DNA of 23,194 nucleotides from an uncultured Longilinea sp. GTDB lineage: Bacteria; Chloroflexota; Anaerolineae; Anaerolineales; Anaerolineaceae. Each line of letters opens with the position of its first letter. Position 1 is the stretch's first letter. Below, in pieces: positions 1 through 6,513 of the stretch. The notes under the pieces were generated by a model. The model saw nothing but the letters and a program-made list of their open reading frames with translations. It did not search any database and was not told where the DNA came from. A program made the position numbers and the translations under genes. The stretch spans positions 1 to 23,194 of the forward strand of contig CALMIB010000084.1 in NCBI GenBank assembly GCA_937863945.1, in the 5' to 3' direction.

Positions 1-390
1 TACCTGGCCGCCTATGAGATCAAATACGTGCTCAACTGGGATCCGGCCGAAACGACGCTAATCAGCCTGGGCACCGGGCGCGATCCGGGCAAGCTCAAGG
101 AAGGCGAGGCGGATAAATATTACGCCTGGAACTGGATCGGCCCGGTGCTGGGAGCCTTCCTGCATTCAGCCGGCGACCAGCAGGTGCACCTGGTGGAAAC
201 CTTCTTTGAGCAGCTCGATTTCCGCCGCTTCCAGGTGGACTTAAATCAGCCGATCGAGATGGACGATCCCAAAAGCATCCCGGCGCTGATCGGTTACGGC
301 GAAGAGATGGGCCGCATGATCCTCAACGACTTCACCGACCGGGCGCAACTGGTTCAGGCAACCACGGCGCCCAAGGGCGTTCTGCCCTGA
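1..390 (+). CDS. Patatin-like phospholipase, C-terminal part
   Basis: The gene enters from the left edge of the window in frame 1, so only about 129 codons are seen; the TGA is at 388-390. The string LISLGTGRDP near the fragment start matches the strand and loop that follow the catalytic Asp-Gly region in patatin-family lipid acyl hydrolases, and the later part is a helical tail. The Ser-Asp dyad (GxSxG and DG[GA]) must lie upstream of the window, so catalytic competence cannot be judged. Patatin-like enzymes cleave acyl esters of phospholipids or neutral lipids. A strong hairpin at 523-560 probably ends this transcript. The family call rests mainly on the SLGTG motif and is moderately certain; the substrate is unknown. 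Confidence 0.7.
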   Translation, partial: YLAAYEIKYVLNWDPAETTLISLGTGRDPGKLKEGEADKYYAWNWIGPVLGAFLHSAGDQQVHLVETFFEQLDFRRFQVDLNQPIEMDDPKSIPALIGYGEEMGRMILNDFTDRAQLVQATTAPKGVLP

Positions 391-522
391 TCGGCTTCAA
401 TCAAATAACCGGGTTCCACCGCTGGCTCACCTGTGTATAAGCCGCCTGTGCGATTATTACAAATCGGATGTGGATAATAGCCTTCGCTGATTACTACTCC
501 ATTCGAGCATGGCGATTTTAAA

Positions 523-560
523 ATTCGGGGCAGGGCCGTTGTTTCAGCCCCGCCCCGAAT
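523..560. terminator. Bidirectional hairpin terminator
   Basis: A 14-bp stem (13 paired positions) is formed by ATTCGGGGCAGGGC (523-536) and GCCCCGCCCCGAAT (547-560), around a 10-nt loop. It is flanked by A/T-rich runs on both sides. It lies between the plus-strand phospholipase and the minus-strand genes, so it could stop transcription from both directions. Confidence 0.7.
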
Positions 561-562
561 AA

Positions 563-688
563 TTATTTTCCTGTCAAAGCGATTCGGACTTCGGCTGGTA
601 GATTTGCTGTCATGTATTTCACCTGTGCGTGTTGGATTAGATTTTCTTCAAATTTTAACAGATACGACGATTGCTTGTCTTGCCACAC
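563..688 (-). CDS. Possible small protein, 41 codons
   Basis: On the minus strand a near-perfect anti-16S match (AAAGGAGGTG, 695-686) leads into an open frame of 41 sense codons beginning GTG TGG CAA and ending with TAA at 565-563. The terminator hairpin starts only two bases after that stop. The product would be a small, fairly polar peptide with no recognised family. In favour are the strong ribosome-binding sequence and the placement directly before a hairpin. Against it, the GTG overlaps the Shine-Dalgarno sequence itself, which is poor spacing, and 41 open codons are not improbable in AT-richer DNA. The next GTG, shifted by 2 nt, gives only 12 codons. The frame could be cotranscribed with the membrane-protein gene upstream (stop at 785). 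Confidence 0.25.
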   Translation of the reverse strand: MWQDKQSSYLLKFEENLIQHAQVKYMTANLPAEVRIALTGK

Positions 689-784
689 CTCCTTTCAGTT
701 AGCGAAAACTAAAGTTTTAGGGAGAATCAATTAGTACCCTTCCCTGGAGACTCTCCCTGCCTTCCGTGGCTGTCTCTCCCCTTC

Positions 785-1528
785 TTATTCCGGGAACATC
801 AACTCCTGCAGGCCAATCAGCTTGACATCGAAAGCGAACAGCTCGTTGGCCAGGCCGGCCTGATTGACCGGGCGCGTGTTCAGCCCGGTTTGGATGCGCT
901 TGAGGTGCTGCTGCAATTCACCCGCCAGGGTCGCATTGATTTTCTCGATCGCCGGGGTAAGTTCCTTCAAATCCTGGTCCGCCGCTGAGATATTGAGAAT
1001 GGCAGCGGCCACGTCCTTGTCGGCGATCAGCGCGACGCGCGCGGAGGCGATGTCATTGCGCAGCGTGGTGAGCAACAGGCGCTGGGCGGCAGCCTGGGCA
1101 GCGTTCTCGGCGGCCTGCACGCGCTCCTGCATGGCGCTCATTTCTGACTGGCTTTCGGCCACCTGGCTGCGCGCGCCGTCGATTTCGTTTTGCACCGCCA
1201 CCAACTGCGCGGCGGTCTGGGCCAAAATCTGCTCGGTGGGGCGCACCCGCCAGAAGAACATCGTCAGCGCACCGGCGGCAAACAGCACCAGCACGAAGGC
1301 CGTCCAGCGCAGCGTGCGGCGCATGCCCCGCCCGACCGCCGTTTCGCTGCTGAAGAGGAAATTCATCATCGAACCGAACCAGGAGCGTCGCTGTTTTTCA
1401 GGTTGGTAGATCGTATCGGCCGGCGCCTGCGTTTCCTCCGCCGGGCCGGTTTCGGTGTTCACATCCACCGAGGCGGATGTTTCTACAATTTCTTCATCCT
1501 TACTGGTTTCCGGGCGATCCGCGTCCAT
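785..1528 (-). CDS. Single-pass membrane protein with extracytoplasmic coiled coil
   Basis: Function not recognised. The 247-residue product has an acidic, disordered N-terminal tail (about residues 1-45), a basic stretch (RRSW, then RRTLRW), one hydrophobic membrane helix at about 75-93, and then an Ala/Gln/Glu-rich coiled coil (about 100-150) and a helical C-terminal domain outside the membrane. This layout, and the helical part with a phrase like AAAILNISAADQDLKEL, faintly resembles the HemX family of membrane proteins; I treat that as a weak structural analogy, not an assignment, because no haem genes are nearby. The start was placed at the second of two adjacent ATGs because GGAGG lies 4 nt before it; ATG at 1561 is an alternative. 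A promoter (1591-1619) sits upstream, and murJ is divergent. Confidence 0.75.
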   Translation of the reverse strand: MDADRPETSKDEEIVETSASVDVNTETGPAEETQAPADTIYQPEKQRRSWFGSMMNFLFSSETAVGRGMRRTLRWTAFVLVLFAAGALTMFFWRVRPTEQILAQTAAQLVAVQNEIDGARSQVAESQSEMSAMQERVQAAENAAQAAAQRLLLTTLRNDIASARVALIADKDVAAAILNISAADQDLKELTPAIEKINATLAGELQQHLKRIQTGLNTRPVNQAGLANELFAFDVKLIGLQELMFPE

Positions 1529-1590
1529 CATTCCTCCGCAACGTTCAAAAATCAGGTTCATGCCGCGCAAAACAGGCGCGGTCTGGTTTT

Positions 1591-1619
1591 AGTATAGTCC
1601 CTTCGGCATGCAGGCGCAA
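1591..1619 (-). promoter_or_regulatory. Promoter for the coiled-coil membrane protein gene
   Basis: Minus strand: -35 TTGCGC (1619-1614), 17-nt spacer, -10 TATACT (1596-1591). The predicted transcript would start near 1584, giving a leader of about 55 nt to the chosen start at 1528. Confidence 0.5.
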
Positions 1620-1668
1620 ACCCTGCGTGCGAGCTGTTGCCTTAAGAGCCAGGGAGGGCGAACGCAGG

Positions 1669-1674
1669 TATAAT
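1669..1674 (+). promoter_or_regulatory. Consensus -10 box of a likely leaderless murJ promoter
   Basis: A perfect TATAAT ends 7 nt before the ATG at 1682, so transcription would begin on or next to that ATG with no leader. There is no convincing -35 at 16-18 nt spacing. The ATG opens the frame that runs through an amber codon into murJ. Confidence 0.5.
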
Positions 1675-1681
1675 CGACGGT

Positions 1682-1723
1682 ATGGATTCTTCCGCCCAAC
1701 CCGTGCGTTCCGCCACCCACTAG
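1682..1723 (+). other. Amber-interrupted original 5' end of murJ
   Basis: ATG at 1682 is in the murJ frame and encodes 13 residues (M-D-S-S-A-Q-P-V-R-S-A-T-H) before TAG at 1721-1723. The frame then continues I-A-R-A-A-G-T-V-M-A-A-F, which looks like the usual MurJ N-terminus leading into the first membrane helix. CAG to TAG is a single transition, and Gln would suit this position. The start with its consensus -10 box, the stop, and the intact downstream frame together suggest a recent nonsense change, a sequencing error, or restart downstream. Confidence 0.6.
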
Positions 1724-1744
1724 ATTGCCCGCGCCGCCGGGACG

Positions 1745-3280
1745 GTGATGGCGGCTTTTTTGATCACCCAGGCGGTCGGTCTGCTGCGCGGCATTCTCAT
1801 TTACCGCGCCTTTGGCACCAGCGCCGATCTGGATTCGTTCAATGCGGCCAACCGCGTCACCGAGCTGCTGTTCAACCTGATGGCGGGCGGCGCGTTGGGC
1901 TCGGCGTTCATTCCCACCTTCACCGGGCTGCTGGCGCACGAGCAGCGCGAGCGCGCCTGGAAACTGGCTTCGGCGGTGGCCAACCTGCTGCTCTTGATCC
2001 TGACACTGGCGGCGGCGCTGGCGGTGGTTTTTGCCCCGCAGGTGGTGCGCTACGGGCTGTACGTGCTGGCGCCGGGTCAGTCGCCGGGGCAGGAGGCGCT
2101 GACGGTGGCGCTGCTGCGCGTGATGCTGCCCACTGTGGTGATCTTCGGGCTGAGCGGACTGGCGATGGGCGTGCTCAACGCGCACCAGCGTTTCTGGCTG
2201 CCCGCCATCGCGCCGGCCATGTACTCGCTGGGCCAGATCCTGGGCGTGCTGCTGCTGCCGCAGGAAATGGGCATCAGCCGGCTGGCCTGGGGCGCACTGA
2301 TGGGTTCGCTGTTGCATTTGCTGGTGCAAACCCCCGACCTGCTGCGCCTGGGCGGGCGCTATACGCCGGCGCTGGGGCGCGGCATGCCCGAGGTGCGCGA
2401 GGTGCTGCGCCTGATGGGCCCGCGCATCCTGGGCGTGGCGGTGGTACAGTTGAACTTCATCGTTAACACCATCATCGCGCTCAGCCTGCCCGAAGGCAGC
2501 GTTTCGGCCATCTCGCTGGCCTTCACCTGGATGCTGATGCCGCAGGTGGCGATTGCCCAGTCGGTGGCGGTGGCAGCCATGCCCACCTTTTCGGCGCAGG
2601 CCGCGCTGGGCAAACTGGGCGAGCTGCGCGATTCGCTGGCCGGCAGCCTGCGCGGCGTGCTGCTGCTGGCGCTACCCGCCGCGGTGGGTTTGATCCTGCT
2701 GCGCGTGCCGCTGATCCGGGTTTTATATGAAGGCGGCAGTTTCACCGCCCGCTCGACAGCAATGGTGGCCTGGGCGCTGCTGTGGTACGCGCTGGGGCTG
2801 GTGGGCCATTCGGTGCTGGAGGTGATCGTGCGCGCCTTTTACGCGCTGCACGACACGCGCACGCCGGTGACGGTGGGGGTGATCGCCATGAGCCTGAACG
2901 TGGCCTTCAGCTTTCTGTTCGCCCGGCTGTTTGCCGCCTGGGGTTGGATGCCGCACGGCGGCCTGGCGCTGGCCAATTCGCTGGCAACCTTTTTGGAGAT
3001 GGGCACGCTGCTGATTCTGCTGCGCCGCCGGCTGGGCAGCCTGGGCGGCGCGAGCGTGCCGCGCGCGCTGCTGCAGGGCGCGCTGGGGTCGCTGGGCATG
3101 GGGCTGGCGTTGGCTGGCTGGCTGGGGTTGACCCCGTCCGTGCCGGAAGTGCTGCGCCTGATTGGCGGCGCGCTGCTGGGTGTGGCCGCCTACGCGGCCG
3201 CGATGGCCGCGCTGCGCGTGCCCGAATTGGGCGGCGCGCTGGCGGCGGTGCGACGGAGACTGGCAAAAAAGCGCGCTTGA
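1745..3280 (+). CDS. murJ: Lipid II flippase MurJ (MviN family)
   Basis: MurJ flips the peptidoglycan precursor lipid II across the cytoplasmic membrane. The product (511 residues from this ATG) is hydrophobic throughout, consistent with about 14 membrane helices of the MOP-superfamily fold. Family-typical segments include an N-terminal GLLRGILIYRAFGTS, then NLMAGGALGSAFIPTF near residue 50, a central RILGVAVVQLNFIVN, and VRAFYALHDTRTPV at about 360. The C-terminus is basic (RRRLAKKRA). The start is uncertain: GTG at 1742 precedes this ATG directly, the ribosome-binding sequence is weak, and a better ATG at 1682 is cut off by the in-frame TAG at 1721. The protein as annotated lacks about 20 residues that normally precede or begin the first helix. 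The stop is TGA at 3278-3280, followed by a small hairpin. Confidence 0.9.
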   Translation: MMAAFLITQAVGLLRGILIYRAFGTSADLDSFNAANRVTELLFNLMAGGALGSAFIPTFTGLLAHEQRERAWKLASAVANLLLLILTLAAALAVVFAPQVVRYGLYVLAPGQSPGQEALTVALLRVMLPTVVIFGLSGLAMGVLNAHQRFWLPAIAPAMYSLGQILGVLLLPQEMGISRLAWGALMGSLLHLLVQTPDLLRLGGRYTPALGRGMPEVREVLRLMGPRILGVAVVQLNFIVNTIIALSLPEGSVSAISLAFTWMLMPQVAIAQSVAVAAMPTFSAQAALGKLGELRDSLAGSLRGVLLLALPAAVGLILLRVPLIRVLYEGGSFTARSTAMVAWALLWYALGLVGHSVLEVIVRAFYALHDTRTPVTVGVIAMSLNVAFSFLFARLFAAWGWMPHGGLALANSLATFLEMGTLLILLRRRLGSLGGASVPRALLQGALGSLGMGLALAGWLGLTPSVPEVLRLIGGALLGVAAYAAAMAALRVPELGGALAAVRRRLAKKRA

Positions 3281-3339
3281 GCGGGTAAAAAGACGACGGA
3301 ACACATGGAAGACGCGGAAAGAAAGCAGCATATCAGATC

Positions 3340-3357
3340 AAAAAGCCCCTGCTTTTT
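3340..3357 (+). terminator. Short hairpin after murJ
   Basis: AAAAAGC (3340-3346), CCCT loop, GCTTTTT (3351-3357): a 7-bp stem ending in a T-run. An outer pair GATCAA (3336-3341) and TTGATC (3366-3371) could extend it. The stem is A/T rich, so it is probably a weak terminator. Confidence 0.5.
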
Positions 3358-3426
3358 CGCTATTCTTGATCCCCTCATTACTCATCACCCATCAACTCAT
3401 TCCTCTTCTATCCACGGAGGTCCCCC

Positions 3427-4167
3427 ATGTCTGCATCCATCGGCCGAGAGTTTATCGAAGAGACCAAATCCAAATACGCCGAACCCTCGCTGCAAAGCCA
3501 GGGAGCGCCGCAACCGCCGCTGGAACTGGACTATCCGCCGGCCAGCGCGTTGATTGCCCTGCCCGAGCCGGACCGGACGCAGGTGCCGGGCATCGACCTG
3601 CGCGCCGCGATCGAAGCGCGCATCACGGTGCGCCACTACAGCGACCAGCCGCTTGCTCTCGAAGAATTGGGCTTCCTGTTGTGGGCCACCCAGGGTGTGC
3701 GCCAGGTGACTGCCCGGCCGGTGACGCTGCGCAACGTGCCCTCCGCCGGCGCGCGGCATGCCTTTGAGACCTACCTGCTGGTCAACCGTGTGGACGGGTT
3801 GCAGCCCGGCCTGTACCGTTACGTGGCCGGCGAGCATGCCCTGCTGCTGCTGGACGGCCGCGATGACGTCAAGGCGCGCCTGACCCGCGGCTGCTACGAA
3901 CAGAAGCAGGTGGCCAACAGCGCGGTGACTTTCTTCTGGGTGGCGGTGCTGGAGCGCATGTACTGGCGCTACGGCGAGCGCGGTTACCGCTACCTGTTCC
4001 TGGATGCCGGGCACGTCTGCCAGAACCTGTACCTGGCAGCCGAAGCTGTTGGAGCCGGAGCGTGCGCCATCGGCGCGTTTGATGACGACGCGCTCAATGC
4101 CGAACTGGGCATTGACGGCGAGTCGCTGTTTGCGGTTTACGCGGCCTCGCTGGGCAAGCGCGCCTGA
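3427..4167 (+). CDS. SagB/ThcOx-type nitroreductase-fold oxidoreductase
   Basis: A 246-residue FMN-dependent oxidoreductase of the nitroreductase superfamily. The best family match is the SagB/ThcOx branch, which oxidises azolines to azoles in some peptide pathways and whose stand-alone members mostly lack known substrates. Seen here: the FMN phosphate-binding start of the domain (R65-I-T-V-R69-H-Y), PSAGARH at 105-111 where the branch normally has PSAGALYP, the segment GLQPGLYRY at 125-132, and the closing helix and loop DAGHVCQNLYLAAEAVG at 193-209. The start is fixed by GGAGGT (3416-3421). No YcaO cyclodehydratase or precursor peptide is encoded in this window, so an azole-forming role is not supported. 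It converges on the TPR gene with only 6 bp between the stop codons. Confidence 0.85.
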   Translation: MSASIGREFIEETKSKYAEPSLQSQGAPQPPLELDYPPASALIALPEPDRTQVPGIDLRAAIEARITVRHYSDQPLALEELGFLLWATQGVRQVTARPVTLRNVPSAGARHAFETYLLVNRVDGLQPGLYRYVAGEHALLLLDGRDDVKARLTRGCYEQKQVANSAVTFFWVAVLERMYWRYGERGYRYLFLDAGHVCQNLYLAAEAVGAGACAIGAFDDDALNAELGIDGESLFAVYAASLGKRA

Positions 4168-4173
4168 CCCGAA

Positions 4174-6489
4174 TCAGTCGCCGCGCGCCTGGCGCAGCAT
4201 GTGCTGATACTTTTCGCCGTCGGCCGGGTTGAGCGCGAGGATATCTTCCAACATGGCGATGGCCGCCACGCGGTTGCCGCTCTTGAGCAGGCCGGTCGCG
4301 ATCTGATCCATTTGCACAATGGCGCGGTCGATTTCGCCGGCGTGCATCAACAGTCCGGCGGCGCGTTTGTGCACTTCCAGTTGGTCGGGATGGTCAAGTG
4401 CAATCGATTCGACGAACTGGATGGCCTGTTCGCGCCGCCCGGCGCTTTCCAGCGCGGTCAGGTAGGCGTCCATCTCGTTTATGGCGGCGGCATCCTGGCC
4501 CATGCGGAAGTGCAGGTTGATCAGCAGTGCGCGCGGTTCGGATTCGTCTGGAATGGCCGTGCGCAGTTGCTCGTAGGTGCGCAGGGCCGATTTCATATCC
4601 AGGCGCTGCATGTCGATATCCGCCAGTTTTGGCAGAATCTGGGCAACCCAGGTGCGCCCATTTTTAGATTTTGGGATGAGTTTCATGGCAGCCGCATAAG
4701 TTGCCCGGGCGGCATCCAGGTCGGCCATCTGGTAATATACGTTGGCCAGGTCCACATACTGCTGCAAAGCGCCGTCGATCTTGCCGTTGGCGGTGAGCAA
4801 ATCGATCAAGCGGTTGCGCACGGTGATGTCCATGGGGGCCATCTGCGTGACGCGGGTGAGCAGGCGGATGGCCTGTTCGGCTTCGCCGCGCAGCGTGTAA
4901 AGCGTTGCCACCAGCATAAATTTGTCCACGCCGTCCTGTGAGCGTCCTTCCTGGATGAGCAATTCGCCCATCTGGACATGCAGCGGCAGGTAGGTGGGGG
5001 CGGCTTCCAGCGCGTTGTAGGCTATTTCCATGGCCGAGCGCGTCCGGCCCTGGGCCGACAGCCGGCGGATGTTTGCCTGGGCCTCCACCACCTGACTGCT
5101 GCGCGATTCGAGCAGCATTTCAGCCAGGGGCAGGGGCGGCGTGCCTTCCGGTTGCGGCGGCAACTGGGTGCGTGCCAGGCGCAGGTAATCGCGCCAGTTG
5201 GGGCGCAGGACCTGTTCCATCACCGTGCGGTAAACCTCTCCAAGAACCTTCGGATCCGTGGTCTGGGTTTGGGATTCGATGATGGGATCATAAATCTGGC
5301 GCAGGTCGTCCGCTTCTTCCACGGCCACGGTTTGCAGATCGGCCAGGCGCAGCGCCTGAAGCGCGTTGGAAACCGCGTCGCCCATTTCACCGGCCTGCTC
5401 CTGGATTTTCGCCATCAAAAGGTAGGAAGCCAGGGCGTAATCGGGATGTTTGACGGATTCCTGCAGGTAGCGCATGGAGGCCTGCGGATTGTTTTGCCAG
5501 GTGAGCAGCCCCAGGTCATAGTACGCGGCCGGCTGGCGCAGGCCGATGGACGCGGCGCGTTCCAATTCCTCGGCGGCCTGCTTCTCCTGTCCCTGCGCCT
5601 GCGAGTCGATCGCCTGGCCCAGGTGCAGCAGGATGCGGGTCTGTTCGGCCTGCTCCAACGACAGGTTGCCCGTCCCGCGGGTGAGCGCGCTGATGCCGCG
5701 GCGGCTGCCCTGCCCGGCCTGACTCTCGTCGGCCTGCGCAAAGAGCATCGCGGCCAGTTCGGCCATGGCCGATTGGCGCGCTTCCTGGATCGGGTCGGGC
5801 GTCTGCGGCGCTTCTTTGGCTTTCTCGAGTTGATGGGACGGTTCGGTCGGGATCGGGCCGGTGCCGCTGCGGCGGGGTTTGGCCGGGCGCGGCAGCGGCT
5901 GCTTGTTGCGCAGCAGGGTCAGCGCGTGGCGCAGCTCGGGGTTCTCCGGCTGCGACTGGTACAGGTACTGGATGATCTGGTTGACCTTGGATTTATCGCC
6001 CGTGGTTTGCAGCAGGCTGGCCACCGCCAGGTATTCGGTGACGGCTTCGTTTTTGCGGCCCAGTTTATCCAATATCATCGCCAGGCGCGAACGCGCGTTC
6101 ACGTTTTCGGGCTGCAACGCGATGGCCTGTTGCAGGTCGGAAACCGCCTTATCGGCGTCGCGCAGGTTGAGATGCAAATTGGAAGCGGTCATCCACACCT
6201 GCACAGCCTCGGGGATGCGTCCCTGCAGCTCGTAGAGGCGCGCCATTTTGTCCAGCGGGCCGGGATCGTTGGGATATAAATTGGCGGCGCGCTGGTAATA
6301 ACCAAGCGACTCGTCGTAGCGGCGCTGCTCGAACAGCGCCAGCCCCAGGCTGGTCAGCGCCACGGCATCATTGGGGAGCGCATCCAGGGCTTGCTGATAC
6401 CACCGGGCGGCTTCGTCCCAGTTTTGCTCCCAGGCGGCATTGTGGCCCTGGTTCATCGCGTTTTTATAGGCGTCCTGGTTACCGGACAT
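4174..6489 (-). CDS. Large tetratricopeptide-repeat protein
   Basis: A 771-residue all-helical protein with no signal peptide or membrane segment, so probably cytoplasmic. The N-terminal block (about residues 5-205) holds regular 34-residue TPR units, for example WDEAARWYQQALDALPND followed by YDESLGYYQRAANLYPND. A proline-rich, probably disordered linker follows (about 205-245), and then a long second TPR block to the end. Such proteins are scaffolds for protein-protein contacts; no enzymatic motif was seen. The start was set at ATG 6489 because AGGTGA precedes it closely; an in-frame GTG two codons upstream overlaps that site. It lies 24 bp after polA on the same strand and is almost certainly cotranscribed with it, as the last gene of a three-gene unit. 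The partner proteins are unknown. Confidence 0.85.
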   Translation of the reverse strand: MSGNQDAYKNAMNQGHNAAWEQNWDEAARWYQQALDALPNDAVALTSLGLALFEQRRYDESLGYYQRAANLYPNDPGPLDKMARLYELQGRIPEAVQVWMTASNLHLNLRDADKAVSDLQQAIALQPENVNARSRLAMILDKLGRKNEAVTEYLAVASLLQTTGDKSKVNQIIQYLYQSQPENPELRHALTLLRNKQPLPRPAKPRRSGTGPIPTEPSHQLEKAKEAPQTPDPIQEARQSAMAELAAMLFAQADESQAGQGSRRGISALTRGTGNLSLEQAEQTRILLHLGQAIDSQAQGQEKQAAEELERAASIGLRQPAAYYDLGLLTWQNNPQASMRYLQESVKHPDYALASYLLMAKIQEQAGEMGDAVSNALQALRLADLQTVAVEEADDLRQIYDPIIESQTQTTDPKVLGEVYRTVMEQVLRPNWRDYLRLARTQLPPQPEGTPPLPLAEMLLESRSSQVVEAQANIRRLSAQGRTRSAMEIAYNALEAAPTYLPLHVQMGELLIQEGRSQDGVDKFMLVATLYTLRGEAEQAIRLLTRVTQMAPMDITVRNRLIDLLTANGKIDGALQQYVDLANVYYQMADLDAARATYAAAMKLIPKSKNGRTWVAQILPKLADIDMQRLDMKSALRTYEQLRTAIPDESEPRALLINLHFRMGQDAAAINEMDAYLTALESAGRREQAIQFVESIALDHPDQLEVHKRAAGLLMHAGEIDRAIVQMDQIATGLLKSGNRVAAIAMLEDILALNPADGEKYQHMLRQARGD

Positions 6490-6513
6490 AATCACCTGCT
6501 TGTCTTTGAAATT

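Larger units (their letters stand above)
391..784. other. Intergenic spacer, AT-richer than its surroundings
   Basis: Besides the hairpin at 523-560 and the possible small frame at 563-688, this spacer holds a short A/T palindrome, AAAACTTTAGTTTT, at 705-718. No tRNA or other known RNA gene was recognised here. Confidence 0.5.

Noticed and set aside
1721..1723. Reassigned TAG codon as explanation for the murJ amber
   Set aside because: ychF ends with TAG at the normal family C-terminus and the zinc-ribbon gene also ends with TAG, so TAG acts as a stop here.
4978..6279. A 433-codon plus-strand frame opposite the TPR gene
   Set aside because: Same Arg/Gln/Gly-rich shadow composition, no ribosome-binding site, and the opposite strand has clear TPR repeats.
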